Source: Vulcanisaeta souniana JCM 11219
GTDB taxonomy: Archaea; Thermoproteota; Thermoprotei; Thermoproteales; Thermocladiaceae
Direction: 5' to 3'
Assembly: GCF_026000775.1 (NCBI RefSeq)
Contig: NZ_AP026830.1
Span: 1,263,056-1,327,055, forward strand
Length of the DNA: 64,000 nucleotides
Under the pieces are notes generated by a model. That model searched no databases. It was given only the letters and a program-made list of their open reading frames with translations, and was not told the DNA's origin. The translations under genes were made by a program, and so were the position numbers. Numbering within the stretch: position 1 is the first letter of the stretch; every line of letters begins with the position of its first letter. This document shows, piece after piece, positions 1-9,005 of the stretch.

Positions 1-390
1 TGATTCCTCGCGAATCCTTATTTCACTAATTGCTTCAGTTGCTGGCTTACCATCCCTAGCTGATAACCTCTGAGCCCTAACCTTGGTATCGGCCTTTAGG
101 TAAATACGTACATCAGCTAGGTCCCTAAGCAACCAGGCGGCTAAGTGGCCTTCAATCACAACATTGCCCTTCCTAGCCTCCCTTATGGATTCCTCATCAA
201 CGGCCTTATCAATACTGAAGTCCGATTCAGCAATTCTATGAAGCTCCACGAGAGACACGTTCCTCTCAACAGCGATTTTTCTAAACAACTCACCAATTGA
301 TACAAACCGATAATTCAATTTACTGGCTAGTTTCCTCGCAACCGTAGTCTTACCACTCGCGGCTTGTCCACTTACAGCAACAACGCCCAT
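1..390 (-). CDS. cmk: Cytidylate kinase, 3' end beyond the window
   Basis: This is the N-terminal 130 codons of a P-loop nucleoside monophosphate kinase that phosphorylates CMP/dCMP. The ATG at 390 opens a frame with no stop to the window edge. It starts MGVVAVSGQAASGKTT, with the Walker A motif GQAASGKT at residues 8-15. Further on, VSIGELFRKIA, VVIEGHLAAWLL and YLKADTKVRAQRL match the substrate-binding and LID regions of archaeal CMP kinases. It follows the L34e gene by only 11 nt on the same strand, the usual crenarchaeal pairing, so they are probably one transcript. The C-terminal part is missing only because the window ends. Confidence 0.93.
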   Translation of the reverse strand, partial: MGVVAVSGQAASGKTTVARKLASKLNYRFVSIGELFRKIAVERNVSLVELHRIAESDFSIDKAVDEESIREARKGNVVIEGHLAAWLLRDLADVRIYLKADTKVRAQRLSARDGKPATEAISEIRIREES

Positions 391-401
391 TGAGGTCACA
401 T

Positions 402-662
402 CTATGAAAGCCTTACCGCAATCCTCAAGGCCAGCGCCAAGCATCTATGGCAAATATAACCACCATAGGGTCTTGAAATCGTTGAGCCAGACACATGCTC
501 AGTCTTAATTCTAGTCTCATTAATGCCATTCAATGGCCTACCACAAATGGCGCACCTAGGTTTTGACGCGAATCTCTTGTCATAGTGTACCACACGTCGA
601 CCACCAGGCGTCTTCTTGGAGATCCTCCTCAATCTCCTGGATCTCAATGCTGGTCTTGGCAT
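402..662 (-). CDS. rpl34e: 50S ribosomal protein L34e
   Basis: An 86-residue, strongly basic protein of the large ribosomal subunit. The start MPRPALRSRRLRRISKKTPG is the family signature. The cysteine pairs CAIC (near residue 37) and CHRC (near residue 71) form the expected zinc-binding site. The length is normal for archaeal L34e. It lies just upstream of cmk and 35 nt downstream of trm10 on the same strand, so the three genes may form one translation-related transcription unit. Confidence 0.95.
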   Translation of the reverse strand: MPRPALRSRRLRRISKKTPGGRRVVHYDKRFASKPRCAICGRPLNGINETRIKTEHVSGSTISRPYGGYICHRCLALALRIAVRLS

Positions 663-697
663 AATTGTTTCGTCAATACACCATGGGTTTTTAATTT

Positions 698-1765
698 TTA
701 CTTAGCATCAACATACCTATGGGTCTCAGGGCCAGGCCTGGCAATGCCTAGGGACAGGTATTTATTCAATTCGTCATTACTTAGTACGATCACGTGGGAC
801 TTCCTAAGGGCTAATTCCACCTCCTTCTCTGTGGCATTGACCCAATTGATTCGGGTAATCATGGACTTGGTCACGGCTAAGAGAACACCGTTCTCACCAC
901 GGATCCTGTACGCCGCCCTCTGAAGTTCATAAAGTAACCTATTTACCCTGTCCTTCTTGGACATTGCCATCACCACAGCGTTCTCAATGCTTCCGGTCTC
1001 GAATATGGTCATTAGCACAATCTCAATTACCTTATTTATCCTATCGGGGACACCTATTATCGAGCCTCTCAACTCTATCCTACACCTGGGCACGTTAAGG
1101 CCCAGCGCCCCATATAACCTCCCAGTTTCGCCCTTAACGCGTCTTTCCTTATCGACAATACCGCCAATGATAAATGTGGAGAACCCCGTGATCATAGTCT
1201 CATTAAGTATACAATCGCCCTCCGGGTCAAGCATAACAGCGTCCCCCTTTATGTCTGGGCCATAACTCCTAATAATCACCCTGTGGTTGAATCCTTTGGT
1301 AAACCTATTAAGGCTATCCAGGAACTCGCTGGGTGCATTTGTTAACTCCAGGTTGGTGTCCCAGAGGTACCTCCGTACTGTACTTATTGAGGCGAGTACC
1401 TGTTCCACAAGTTCATTCTTCTCGGATTTAGTGTGTTCGTCCCAGAGGGATAGGTCGATTATGAAGTGGGGCTTCCTGGGTATATCCATTAGCAAATCCA
1501 GTGATGCAATGCAGTCACTTGGTTTGGTTATACGCGCATCGCATGGTATTGCCCCCATTGAGGATAGTGATAATACCTCGAGGTCATTGAACCTTGAAGT
1601 AGTCGTGTTACCGAAACCACCGAAGCATAATGCATACCTACCCAGTAGTAGATTTACCGCTATGCACTGCGGTAGGTAGTAATTGCACTTAAGTCCACGT
1701 GGTATGCACAACCTACGTATTCCTAAGCCTCTTAGTAATTCCAGTAATTGCTTGCCGAGTATCAT
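698..1765 (-). CDS. tRNA N1-methyltransferase, Trm10 family (position 9)
   Basis: A 355-residue protein resembling archaeal Trm10, the SPOUT enzymes that methylate N1 of purine 9 in tRNA (m1A9 and/or m1G9). The family hallmark is FIIDLSLWDEHTKSEKNELVEQ (about residues 101-122), followed by STVRRYLWDTNLELTNAP and the cofactor-binding block FIIGGIVDKERRVKGET near residue 195. The N-terminal region FGGFGNTTTSRFNDLEVLS is typical of the crenarchaeal branch. The ATG at 1765 sits about 27 nt after a TATA-like AAATTAAT, consistent with leaderless translation. Whether A9 or G9 or both are modified cannot be read from the sequence. Confidence 0.82.
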   Translation of the reverse strand: MILGKQLLELLRGLGIRRLCIPRGLKCNYYLPQCIAVNLLLGRYALCFGGFGNTTTSRFNDLEVLSLSSMGAIPCDARITKPSDCIASLDLLMDIPRKPHFIIDLSLWDEHTKSEKNELVEQVLASISTVRRYLWDTNLELTNAPSEFLDSLNRFTKGFNHRVIIRSYGPDIKGDAVMLDPEGDCILNETMITGFSTFIIGGIVDKERRVKGETGRLYGALGLNVPRCRIELRGSIIGVPDRINKVIEIVLMTIFETGSIENAVVMAMSKKDRVNRLLYELQRAAYRIRGENGVLLAVTKSMITRINWVNATEKEVELALRKSHVIVLSNDELNKYLSLGIARPGPETHRYVDAK

Positions 1766-1823
1766 TACGTCCGGGAGTAATTAATGAAATTAATTTAAGG
1801 GTTTAAACCCTTGTTGATATACC

Positions 1824-2684
1824 GTGGGCACTGAATTACCCCTGTGCGATAACCACGCGCATACAAATCCAGTTAGTGGTATTGGACCAAGGGAATTGGC
1901 CAGGAGATTTCGTAAAGAGGGCGGCAAGTTCATAGTCATAGTGGCCCTCCTAACCTGGAGCCTTGGACTAACGCCTGGCGACCTTGATAGCGTTAGGAAG
2001 ATGTATGACATAACAGTGGAGTCGGCAAGGGTCATTAATGAGGAAGGCATTAAGGCTGTAGCAATAGTTGGTGTGCACCCAGCCGAGGCCTATGAATTAC
2101 TTAGCGGGGGTTGGTCAAAGGAGGATGTGCGTAAGTTCATGGAGAAGAGCATTGACCTAGCGGTTAGGTACATCAAGGAAGGTAAGGCGGTGGGTATTGG
2201 GGAGATCGGCAGGCCCCATTGGGATGTACCCAGCGATATTACTGAGTTCTTTAATGAACTATTGATGTACGGGTTTAATGCAGCCAAGGACATTAATGCC
2301 GTGGTTCACCTACATCTGGAGAGAAACGGCATTAGTACCGCATCATCAATAATAAACATGGTTAGGAAAGTGGGTAATAAGCCCTATAGTATTATCATGC
2401 ACCATGCGGAGCCTGTGGCAATTGATATTGCAAATGAGGGTAGTGTTATGCCATCAATACCCATGGGTAGGAAGGGTGAGTTTGAGGAGGCTATTAAGCA
2501 TGGGCCAAGTTTCGTCGTTGAGAGTGATTTCATAGATGATCCAAAGAGGCCAGGTGCCGTAATACCACCATGGACCCTGGTTAGGAAATTAAGGAATTAC
2601 GTGAGTAATGGGGTCATTAATGAGGACTTCCTTCATAGGATTTGCATGGACAATATTAATAGGGTGTATGGTATGGTTTATTGA
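1824..2684 (+). CDS. TatD-family metal-dependent hydrolase
   Basis: A 286-residue TIM-barrel hydrolase of the amidohydrolase/TatD group. Metal-ligand positions are visible: HxH in CDNHAHTNP (residues 8-16), the glutamate in GIGEIGRPHW (about 125), histidines in VVHLHLER and IIMHHAEPV, and the aspartate in VVESDFIDDP. The start is GTG, about 28 nt from a TATA-like AATTTAAG and divergent from trm10, with a shared upstream region of under 60 nt. TatD relatives are nucleases or phosphodiesterases. The exact substrate is unknown. Confidence 0.8.
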   Translation: MGTELPLCDNHAHTNPVSGIGPRELARRFRKEGGKFIVIVALLTWSLGLTPGDLDSVRKMYDITVESARVINEEGIKAVAIVGVHPAEAYELLSGGWSKEDVRKFMEKSIDLAVRYIKEGKAVGIGEIGRPHWDVPSDITEFFNELLMYGFNAAKDINAVVHLHLERNGISTASSIINMVRKVGNKPYSIIMHHAEPVAIDIANEGSVMPSIPMGRKGEFEEAIKHGPSFVVESDFIDDPKRPGAVIPPWTLVRKLRNYVSNGVINEDFLHRICMDNINRVYGMVY

Positions 2685-2748
2685 GTTAAATAACGCGTGG
2701 TGAACAGACACCAAGAACTTTTAAAGGGTGCAGTACCTCAGGTTTTGG

Positions 2749-3192
2749 ATGAGTAATGAGGAGAGGGAATTGATTGAGAGGATGTACAGGAGGATGCTGA
2801 TGATGCATGTCAAGGAATCGTCATTCAACGATTCCAGGCGGCAAATGTGCCCAAGCGGTATTATTGCACTTAGTGGTAATAATTTTAATTCATCAATTAG
2901 GGAGTGCTTTGCCTCGGTAATTGATTTCTATGCTGACTGGTGCATACCCTGTAAGATAATGGATCCAATATTGAATAAGCTATCGCAGGTATTTGCAGGT
3001 CAGGTGTTCTTTGGGCGTATTAATGTTGATGAGTACCCGGAAATAGCCGCTGAATACGGGATCATGTCCATACCGACTACAATATTGTTCAGGAATGGTG
3101 AGGAGGTTTACAGGGTAATCGGTGCCGTTGATTTTAATACAATGAAGAGGTACATCGAGATTTACCTGGGCGTTGGGGGAACCACTCGGTAA
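2749..3192 (+). CDS. Thioredoxin-like disulfide oxidoreductase
   Basis: A cytosolic thioredoxin fold protein of 147 residues. The active site is WCIPCK in IDFYADWCIPCKIMDP and the cis-proline loop is GIMSIPTTILF. An N-terminal extension of about 50 residues (MSNEERELIERMYRRM and on) precedes the Trx domain. A longer frame with a GTG at 2728 exists, but the TATA box CTTTTAAAGG at about 2719-2727 would overlap it. The ATG at 2749 lies 26 nt beyond that box, so I chose it as a leaderless start. CIPC in place of CGPC suggests a redox potential that differs from classic Trx; that is inference. Confidence 0.87.
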   Translation: MSNEERELIERMYRRMLMMHVKESSFNDSRRQMCPSGIIALSGNNFNSSIRECFASVIDFYADWCIPCKIMDPILNKLSQVFAGQVFFGRINVDEYPEIAAEYGIMSIPTTILFRNGEEVYRVIGAVDFNTMKRYIEIYLGVGGTTR

Positions 3193-3304
3193 TTATTTAA
3201 TTTGCAGCACTCAATTCCGTATTATTTAGCATTGTATTATTAACTTGATTGATCCCTCATTTTTGCCCAGAGTACCTATTCATTTGGTCTCCTGCGCTGT
3301 TAGG

Positions 3305-3820
3305 TTATGTATTTACTTCGCTGATTATTAACCGTCTACCATCCTGCGCAGGTAGTATAAAAGTTAATTTATAACTATCTCCGAAGAATATCACACTAAC
3401 GTCATTACCGAGGTGGAACTCGCCGTCAATACCAGCCAGTACACAATTTTCACAGCCCTTGGTGTCATCAAGTATATTCCTGAATACGTTAATGGCATCT
3501 TTGCCGTTAATTTCCACTGAGGCTACAATTCCTGCGTGGTCTCCATGTACGTGGTGATCAATCTTTGCATTGTACTTCGTCCTTAGGGATTCCATGAACT
3601 CGCTCAATTCTTCAATGACTTCCTTGGGTAACTCCGTTATGTGGTGGTGATGTTCATGTTCTTCCTCATTTTCCTCCTCTTCGCCCTCTTCATTATTCTC
3701 AACGTTGCTGAAGCCGAAGGTCATGCTGATTATTAATTCAAGTTCCTCATTCTGGGCAATCCTTTCAATCTCCTTACCCAGCTTACGCCACTCTTCAAAA
3801 CCAAGCTTTATCTGCATCAT
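3305..3820 (-). CDS. Hypothetical protein with His/Glu-rich metal-binding-like segment
   Basis: A 171-residue protein that I do not recognise. Its middle carries an acidic run NNEEGEEEENEEEHEHHHH (residues about 41-59), then HHVHGDH near residue 90, which suggests binding of a divalent metal. The rest looks like an alpha/beta fold with a C-terminal strand-rich part and two cysteines (CENC). A TATA-like TTTATTAAT lies about 30 nt before the start. It is convergent with the thioredoxin gene and divergent from glnA. The 112-nt gap downstream holds nothing I can name. Function unknown. Confidence 0.65.
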   Translation of the reverse strand: MMQIKLGFEEWRKLGKEIERIAQNEELELIISMTFGFSNVENNEEGEEEENEEEHEHHHHITELPKEVIEELSEFMESLRTKYNAKIDHHVHGDHAGIVASVEINGKDAINVFRNILDDTKGCENCVLAGIDGEFHLGNDVSVIFFGDSYKLTFILPAQDGRRLIISEVNT

Positions 3821-4012
3821 ATTAACGCCATGTTCTGGAAGCCTATTAATAAATCCTTTTGCGTGTCATAATATCGCATGTATGCTGCAGTATCATTGTA
3901 CGCGCTATTGATTACTAAGAATATTTACCCAGTACAATTTAGTAGCTAATATATTTATTAATGCGCGGATTCTATGTAGGTGCATGGTAAGACTAAGTAT
4001 AATAAGAATAAA

Positions 4013-4037
4013 ACTTAAAAAGATCCTTGTGTACATA
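4013..4037 (+). promoter_or_regulatory. glnA promoter with TATA box and TACATA element
   Basis: ACTTAAAAA at 4013-4021 is a TATA box placed 29 nt before the GTG of glnA. TACATA at 4032-4037 lies 10 nt before the GTG. The same two blocks with identical spacing precede the amtB transcription start region, which suggests a shared nitrogen-responsive operator. Confidence 0.7.
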
Positions 4038-4041
4038 ATTC

Positions 4042-5370
4042 GTGCCCGCTAAAAACCTAGAAATCGAACCAGTTGACCTATGGAGACTACTAAGGGCATC
4101 TGGTGTAAAATATGTCAAGTTTCTAATAGTTGACATAAACGGTGTACCAAGGTCAGAAACAGTACCCATAGACATGGCCAAGGACCTGTTTATCGATGGG
4201 ATGCCCTTCGACGCTTCCTCAATACCCCTATACTCAACGGTAAATAGAAGCGATTTTGTTGCCTATGTAGATCCAAGGGCAGTATATATAGAGCACTGGC
4301 AGGATGGTAAGGTAGCAGACGTATTCACAGTAATATCTGACATATCGGATAAACCCTCATCACTGGACCCAAGGAGGGTCCTCAATGACACACTTGAGCA
4401 GGTTAGATCGAAGGGTTATGACTTCCTCATGGGTGTTGAGGTCGAGTTTTTCGTTGTTAAGGAGGATAATGGTAAGCCTACGCTTGCGGATACTGGTGTG
4501 TACTTTGATGGCTGGAATGTGACTGTGCAGTCACAGTTCATGAAGGAGTTAATAAATGCAATAGCTGAGGCAGGTATTAACTACACGAAGATCCACCATG
4601 AGGTAGCCCCAAGTCAGTACGAGATAAATATTGGCGCCTACGATCCACTGAGGCTCGCGGACCAGGTAATATACTTCAAGATCATGGCTAAGGACATAGC
4701 CCAGAAATACGGCCTAAAGGCAACATTCATGCCAAAGCCCTTCTGGGGAGTTAACGGCAGCGGCGCCCACACGCACATTAGTGTCTGGAAGGATGGCAAG
4801 AACCTATTTCAGAGCAATACTGGGAAGATAACCGAGGAATGCGGTTACGCAATAAGCGCAATACTGGGCAGTGCAAGGGCGTTAAGTAGTTTCGTAGCGC
4901 CACTCGTTAATTCATACAAGAGGTTAGTGCCTCACTACGAGGCACCAACGAGGATCGTGTGGGGTTATGCAAATAGGAGCGCCATGGTTAGGATACCGCA
5001 GTATAAAATGAAGATCAACAGGTTTGAATATAGACACCCGGACCCAAGTATGAATCCATACCTAGCCTTTGCAGCCATGGTGAAGGCAGTAATGAAAGGA
5101 CTTGAAGAAAGGAGGGAGCCGCCACCACCAACTGATGACATTGCCTATGAACTAACCAATGCCCCAGAAACACCGGCAACCCTAGAAGCCACACTTAATG
5201 AGCTCTCCAAGAGCTTCTTAGCCACAGAACTACCGAGCGAGTTAGTAAATGCCTACATGAGAGTCAAGCAGAATGAGTGGGAGGATTACTTAACTAACGT
5301 TGGTCCCTGGGAGAAGACCTGGAACGTAATAACCCAGTGGGAGTATAATAGGTACCTGGTTACTGCATAA
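4042..5370 (+). CDS. glnA: Glutamine synthetase, type I
   Basis: Makes glutamine from glutamate, ammonia and ATP; a cytosolic dodecamer in this family. The protein has 442 residues, the size of compact archaeal GSI. Visible motifs: FDASSIP near the N terminus, MGVEVEFFVV (metal ligands), the ATP/glutamate signature FMPKPFWGVNGSGAHTHIS (about residues 230-248), and YANRSAMVRIP with MNPYLAFAAM near the C terminus. The GTG start is placed by a TATA box 29 nt upstream and appears leaderless. The ammonium transporter follows 136 nt beyond the stop with a matching promoter, so uptake and assimilation are probably co-regulated. Confidence 0.95.
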   Translation: MPAKNLEIEPVDLWRLLRASGVKYVKFLIVDINGVPRSETVPIDMAKDLFIDGMPFDASSIPLYSTVNRSDFVAYVDPRAVYIEHWQDGKVADVFTVISDISDKPSSLDPRRVLNDTLEQVRSKGYDFLMGVEVEFFVVKEDNGKPTLADTGVYFDGWNVTVQSQFMKELINAIAEAGINYTKIHHEVAPSQYEINIGAYDPLRLADQVIYFKIMAKDIAQKYGLKATFMPKPFWGVNGSGAHTHISVWKDGKNLFQSNTGKITEECGYAISAILGSARALSSFVAPLVNSYKRLVPHYEAPTRIVWGYANRSAMVRIPQYKMKINRFEYRHPDPSMNPYLAFAAMVKAVMKGLEERREPPPPTDDIAYELTNAPETPATLEATLNELSKSFLATELPSELVNAYMRVKQNEWEDYLTNVGPWEKTWNVITQWEYNRYLVTA

Positions 5371-5477
5371 AAACAATTAATAATCTATATTGCTTAAAAA
5401 TATGCATATATAATTAACTTATTTATTACCAAGTACAATATTTTTCACGGTATATTATAAATAATATAGAGAGTAAC

Positions 5478-5502
5478 ACTTAAAAACCCTGTAGTTTACA
5501 TA
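5478..5502 (+). promoter_or_regulatory. amtB promoter, near copy of the glnA promoter
   Basis: ACTTAAAAA at 5478-5486 and TACATA at 5497-5502 reproduce the glnA promoter at exactly the same distances (29 and 10 nt) from a GTG at 5507. This GTG therefore marks the likely transcript 5' end, although it is out of frame with the transporter. Confidence 0.65.
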
Positions 5503-5506
5503 GTCT

Positions 5507-7032
5507 GTGCCGAGTGACCCATTAAAACGGTAAATAGGATAAATAGGATAGTAATACTGAGTAAAATAATCCCGGTATTGGTCATGACTGTGCTTGCAAC
5601 AGCAATAACCACTAAAGCCAATGCCCTGCCAAATCTATCAGGGTACCCGCAGGCCTCCGTGCCTACATGGCTAGACACAGGTAGTAATGCGTGGATGCTC
5701 ACGGCAGCCACCCTCGTAGGTCTTCAAAGCGTGCCCGGCCTAATGCTCCTCTATGGTGGTATGACTAAGCGTAAATATGCCATAAATACAATGATGATGG
5801 TGCTCTACGCCTTCGCCATAGTATTAATAATTTGGGTGTTGGCAGGTTACATGTTCGCGTTTGGACCTGCACTGGTGAGTGTGGGCGGCTTTAACGTATT
5901 GGGCATGCCAATACCAGCATTATCAAGTAGCGTCATTGCGTCGCAGGCCAGCGTACCAGCTGCTCAGCAGTACCCGAACATAGCCATGTCGACATTGATA
6001 TTCTTCCAATTCGTCTTCGCCGCAATAACGCCTGCACTGATGGTTGGCGCCTTAATAGAGAGGATGAATTTTAAGGCCTGGATGCTCTTCGTACCACTAT
6101 GGTCCCTCCTCGTTTACAGCCCAGTGGCTTTTTGGCTCTGGGGCGGTGGTTGGCTCATGCAACTTGGTGTTGTGGATTTCTCGGGTGGTTACGTAATACA
6201 TGTTGATGCAGGTATAGCGGCCTTCGTAGCAGCCGCAATGGTTGGTGAGAGGTTGGTTGAGGAGAGGAAGTTGCAACCGCATAATCTAACCCAAGTCGCG
6301 GCGGGTCTCGGCCTTGTCTGGCTGGGTTGGAATGGTTTTAATGGTGGAGACCCATATGGATCAACAATAGATGCAGCAATAGCTGTCATAAATACTAACC
6401 TAGCCACGGCTGTGGCTGTGGTCATGTGGATGCTGCTTGACACGTCCTACTTTGGGAAACCTACGTTTACAGGCGCTGTTTCTGGGGCTGTGGCGGGCTT
6501 AGTCGGTATAACGCCAGCCGCTGGTTATATTAATGGAGTTGGGTCAATAATAATTGGGGCATTATCAAGTGCGGCCGCCTGGTATTCCCTAAACTTCTTC
6601 CAATTTAGGTCTAAGCTAACTAGGAACATTGATGATGCGTTAGGGGTGTTCTCGGATCACGCAGTTCCCGGGATCATAGGTGGTATACTAACGGGCATCT
6701 TCGCGGATCCTAACATCACTAAGTACGTGGATCCAGGACTAAGAGGAGCCCTTTATGGAGATCCATATCAAGTCCTGCTTCAACTCATGGGTGTTGCCGT
6801 TGTGGTAGTTTATGATGTAGTGATGACTTACCTGATTCTCAAGTTAATAGGCAGGGTGACACCATTGAGAGCATCGATTGAGGAGTTGAGGATTGGTGAT
6901 AAAGAGATGCATGGTGAGGTTGCGTACGATGAATTTGCCTTCGCAACACAGGGAGATGCAGAGAGAATGGCAGCCGGCGTTGTGGTATCTGTGTTCAATA
7001 AAATCAATGACGTAAATGATGAGGAGAAATGA
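5507..7032 (+). CDS. amt: Ammonium transporter (Amt/MEP/Rh), with a frame break at its 5' end
   Basis: A membrane channel for ammonium with about eleven TM segments. The continuous frame runs 5578-7032 (484 codons from a TTG). Family signatures are [25 protein letters not shown], the pore stretch [27 protein letters not shown] and [17 protein letters not shown]. The same frame continues upstream to 5518 and reads as a basic n-region plus hydrophobic core ([20 protein letters not shown]) ending ANA-LP, a plausible signal peptide, yet it has no ATG, GTG or TTG before 5578. The promoter instead points to a GTG at 5507, which reads eight codons (VPSDPLKR) to a stop at 5531 in another frame. One missing base in CCC or AAAA would join them. 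Start uncertain; function sure. Confidence 0.92.
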
Positions 7033-7080
7033 TATACATTAAGATTAATTGGTTGAAAATAATTGAAATAAATGCCTAGG

Positions 7081-7494
7081 CTATTCAAAATTAGATTCCA
7101 GCCTATCTGCACTTGCCCTTAGATATATTGCCCTAACATCCATTTGTCTCAGTCTCTTTAGTAATTTCATGTCGCATGTCACAGCAATGCAGCCGTATTC
7201 CCTGGATACTGCCACCACTGAATCATCCGGTGAACCGGTGGCGCTGGCTATTGAGAAATTACTAATAATGTAATTAAGGGCATTACCTGAGGCCCTGGCT
7301 ATTCCGGGCCTACCTAGTTTACTTAGTTTCATTAATTCATTAAGTATTGGGTATGGGACCACGGGTATTATTGGTGAATTAACGAGTTCAATGACTTGAT
7401 CAATAATGCGCAAACCCCTTGTGAACATAAGTAGTAACGCGCTGGTATCAAAGACAACGCACTCTATTTTCATTTTCATCATTACTTCACTCAA
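7081..7494 (-). CDS. PIN-domain ribonuclease-like protein (Fcf1/Utp24-like)
   Basis: A 137-residue PIN domain. Acidic residues of the nuclease site appear in VVFDTSALL (near residue 15), in PILNELMKL, in GSPDDSVVAV (about 89) and in AVTCDMKLLKRL (about 104). It overlaps the end of the aIF2-gamma gene by 8 nt on the same strand, so the two are co-transcribed and translationally coupled. In crenarchaea this conserved neighbour of aIF2-gamma is usually an rRNA-processing Fcf1-like PIN protein rather than a VapC toxin; no antitoxin gene is adjacent. Several ATG codons cluster at the start (7494, 7482, 7479, 7473), so the exact start is uncertain. Confidence 0.8.
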   Translation of the reverse strand: MSEVMMKMKIECVVFDTSALLLMFTRGLRIIDQVIELVNSPIIPVVPYPILNELMKLSKLGRPGIARASGNALNYIISNFSIASATGSPDDSVVAVSREYGCIAVTCDMKLLKRLRQMDVRAIYLRASADRLESNFE

Positions 7495-8731
7495 GTACTA
7501 CATTACCGTCTTTAAGTATTCCGTAACCCACGATCCTCCACCTATTGTTGACCTGCTTCGTGATAACAACCTTAGAGCTTTGTTCTGTCGAGACTGCCTT
7601 CCTCAAGGTAACATCGAGTTTACCACCATGAAAGCCCTTGACTATCCCCATTACCGCTGCTGAACCCACGTGTATCATGACTATGTCCTTAGGTTTAAAT
7701 GTCACGTCCTTCAGGGATGAGTTGCTCGGCATTTCGATCCTGCTAAACTCAAGGGTCATTTCGCTCCATACTGGCGGTAATGTGCCTGGCTTACCAACGA
7801 CACTACCCACGAGGGAGTCCGCTTTGGTCAGGGCTGGGTCAAGCTCAGTGCCTATACCCACGAGGCCACCGGGTCTGGCTTCCTCGATATATTCATTACC
7901 AATGGCTATACTGACTATTTTCGTGATTATTGGTTCATACTTATTACCCAATTTTAATCCTGGTCTTATCTCGATCTCATCACCGACCTTTGCGGAGCCC
8001 TTTGTTACTGTGCCACCAAGTACACCACCAATTAACTTATCCGGTGTAGTGCCTGGTTTATTGACGTTGAAGCTCCTGAGTACGAGCATCCTAAAGTCAC
8101 CGCTAGAGACTTCCCTTGGGGGTACTAATTGATCAATTAATGATGATATGGCCTCAATATTGATCCTATGTAGTGATGAGACAGGTATTATGGGTGAGTT
8201 CTTAGCCCAAGTATTGCCTAAAAATCGCTTGATCTGCTTATAATTATCAAGGGCTTGCTCCTTGCTTACCAAATCGAGTTTGTTTTGAGCAACTATCAAT
8301 TTATTAAGGCCCATTATTGTTAATGCAGTGAAGTGCTCCTCGGTCTGGGGCTGAGGTACGGGCATTGAGGCGTCCACCACAAGCATCGCAGCATCAATAT
8401 ACGAGATCCCGGATATCATGGTGCTTATTAGAACCTCGTGCCCAGGCACATCAAGTATCGATACCTTCCTCTTTAGTACTGGTTCATCACCGTTAGGGCA
8501 CTTACCATCCTTAAGTAAGCCATCACTAATTATCCTAAACTCGCCCTCCATTGATTGGCACTCGTAAAGACCAATGGTTATGTAACCAAGCTTAACAGTC
8601 ATAGCCCTCTTAATCTCCTCACTATACCTAGCAACCCAGACGCCGCTCAAGGCATGAACTAGGGTTGTTTTTCCATGATCCACATGACCAGCAGTCGCAA
8701 TAATTGCATCTGGGTAAATATACCTGCTCAT
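7487..8731 (-). CDS. eif2g: Translation initiation factor 2 subunit gamma
   Basis: The GTPase subunit of aIF2, which delivers initiator Met-tRNA to the small ribosomal subunit. Length 414, normal for archaea. G motifs: GHVDHGKT at residues 15-22, VSILDVPGHE, VAQNKLDLV and PVSSLHR. A zinc-knuckle-like stretch around YECQSMEGEF...KCPNGDEP is partly kept. The beta-barrel domains follow with FNVNKPGT and GGVLGGTVTKG. A TATA box GTTTATAAAC about 28 nt upstream supports the ATG at 8731 as a leaderless start. The PIN gene is downstream in the same unit. Confidence 0.95.
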   Translation of the reverse strand: MSRYIYPDAIIATAGHVDHGKTTLVHALSGVWVARYSEEIKRAMTVKLGYITIGLYECQSMEGEFRIISDGLLKDGKCPNGDEPVLKRKVSILDVPGHEVLISTMISGISYIDAAMLVVDASMPVPQPQTEEHFTALTIMGLNKLIVAQNKLDLVSKEQALDNYKQIKRFLGNTWAKNSPIIPVSSLHRINIEAISSLIDQLVPPREVSSGDFRMLVLRSFNVNKPGTTPDKLIGGVLGGTVTKGSAKVGDEIEIRPGLKLGNKYEPIITKIVSIAIGNEYIEEARPGGLVGIGTELDPALTKADSLVGSVVGKPGTLPPVWSEMTLEFSRIEMPSNSSLKDVTFKPKDIVMIHVGSAAVMGIVKGFHGGKLDVTLRKAVSTEQSSKVVITKQVNNRWRIVGYGILKDGNVVLE

Positions 8732-8849
8732 TTAAACCGTACTGACAATTAAGGGTTTATAAACAGTACTTAAATCTTGACGTTAATAGCGGAACGCAAC
8801 CCTTCAATTATAAATTATAAGGAATTCCCCTTATACCTATAGGCCCTTT

Positions 8850-8930
8850 CCTCTATATATTAGTGCAGATGAATTGGGGCAACTACGTGGAGAACCCCGT
8901 CCTATAAACGGGCCAACCCTGGATTTGAGA
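8850..8930 (+). ncRNA. Possible small structured RNA (weak)
   Basis: The 274-nt gap between aIF2-gamma and RNase P RNA contains a TATA-like TATATATT at about 8853-8860. About 25 nt later there is a stretch with a clear hairpin, CCCGT-CCTATAA-ACGGG (about 8896-8912), preceded by GGGGCAACTACGTGG. No long ORF or tRNA shape is present. It may be a small RNA gene, but no conserved box motif lets me name it. Confidence 0.22.
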
Positions 8931-9005
8931 TAAATAACTGAAATACATAGTTGATTGGGTAAGATCGGCAGCAAGGTTTATACGTAAGGCCTGAATAACA
9001 AAAAT

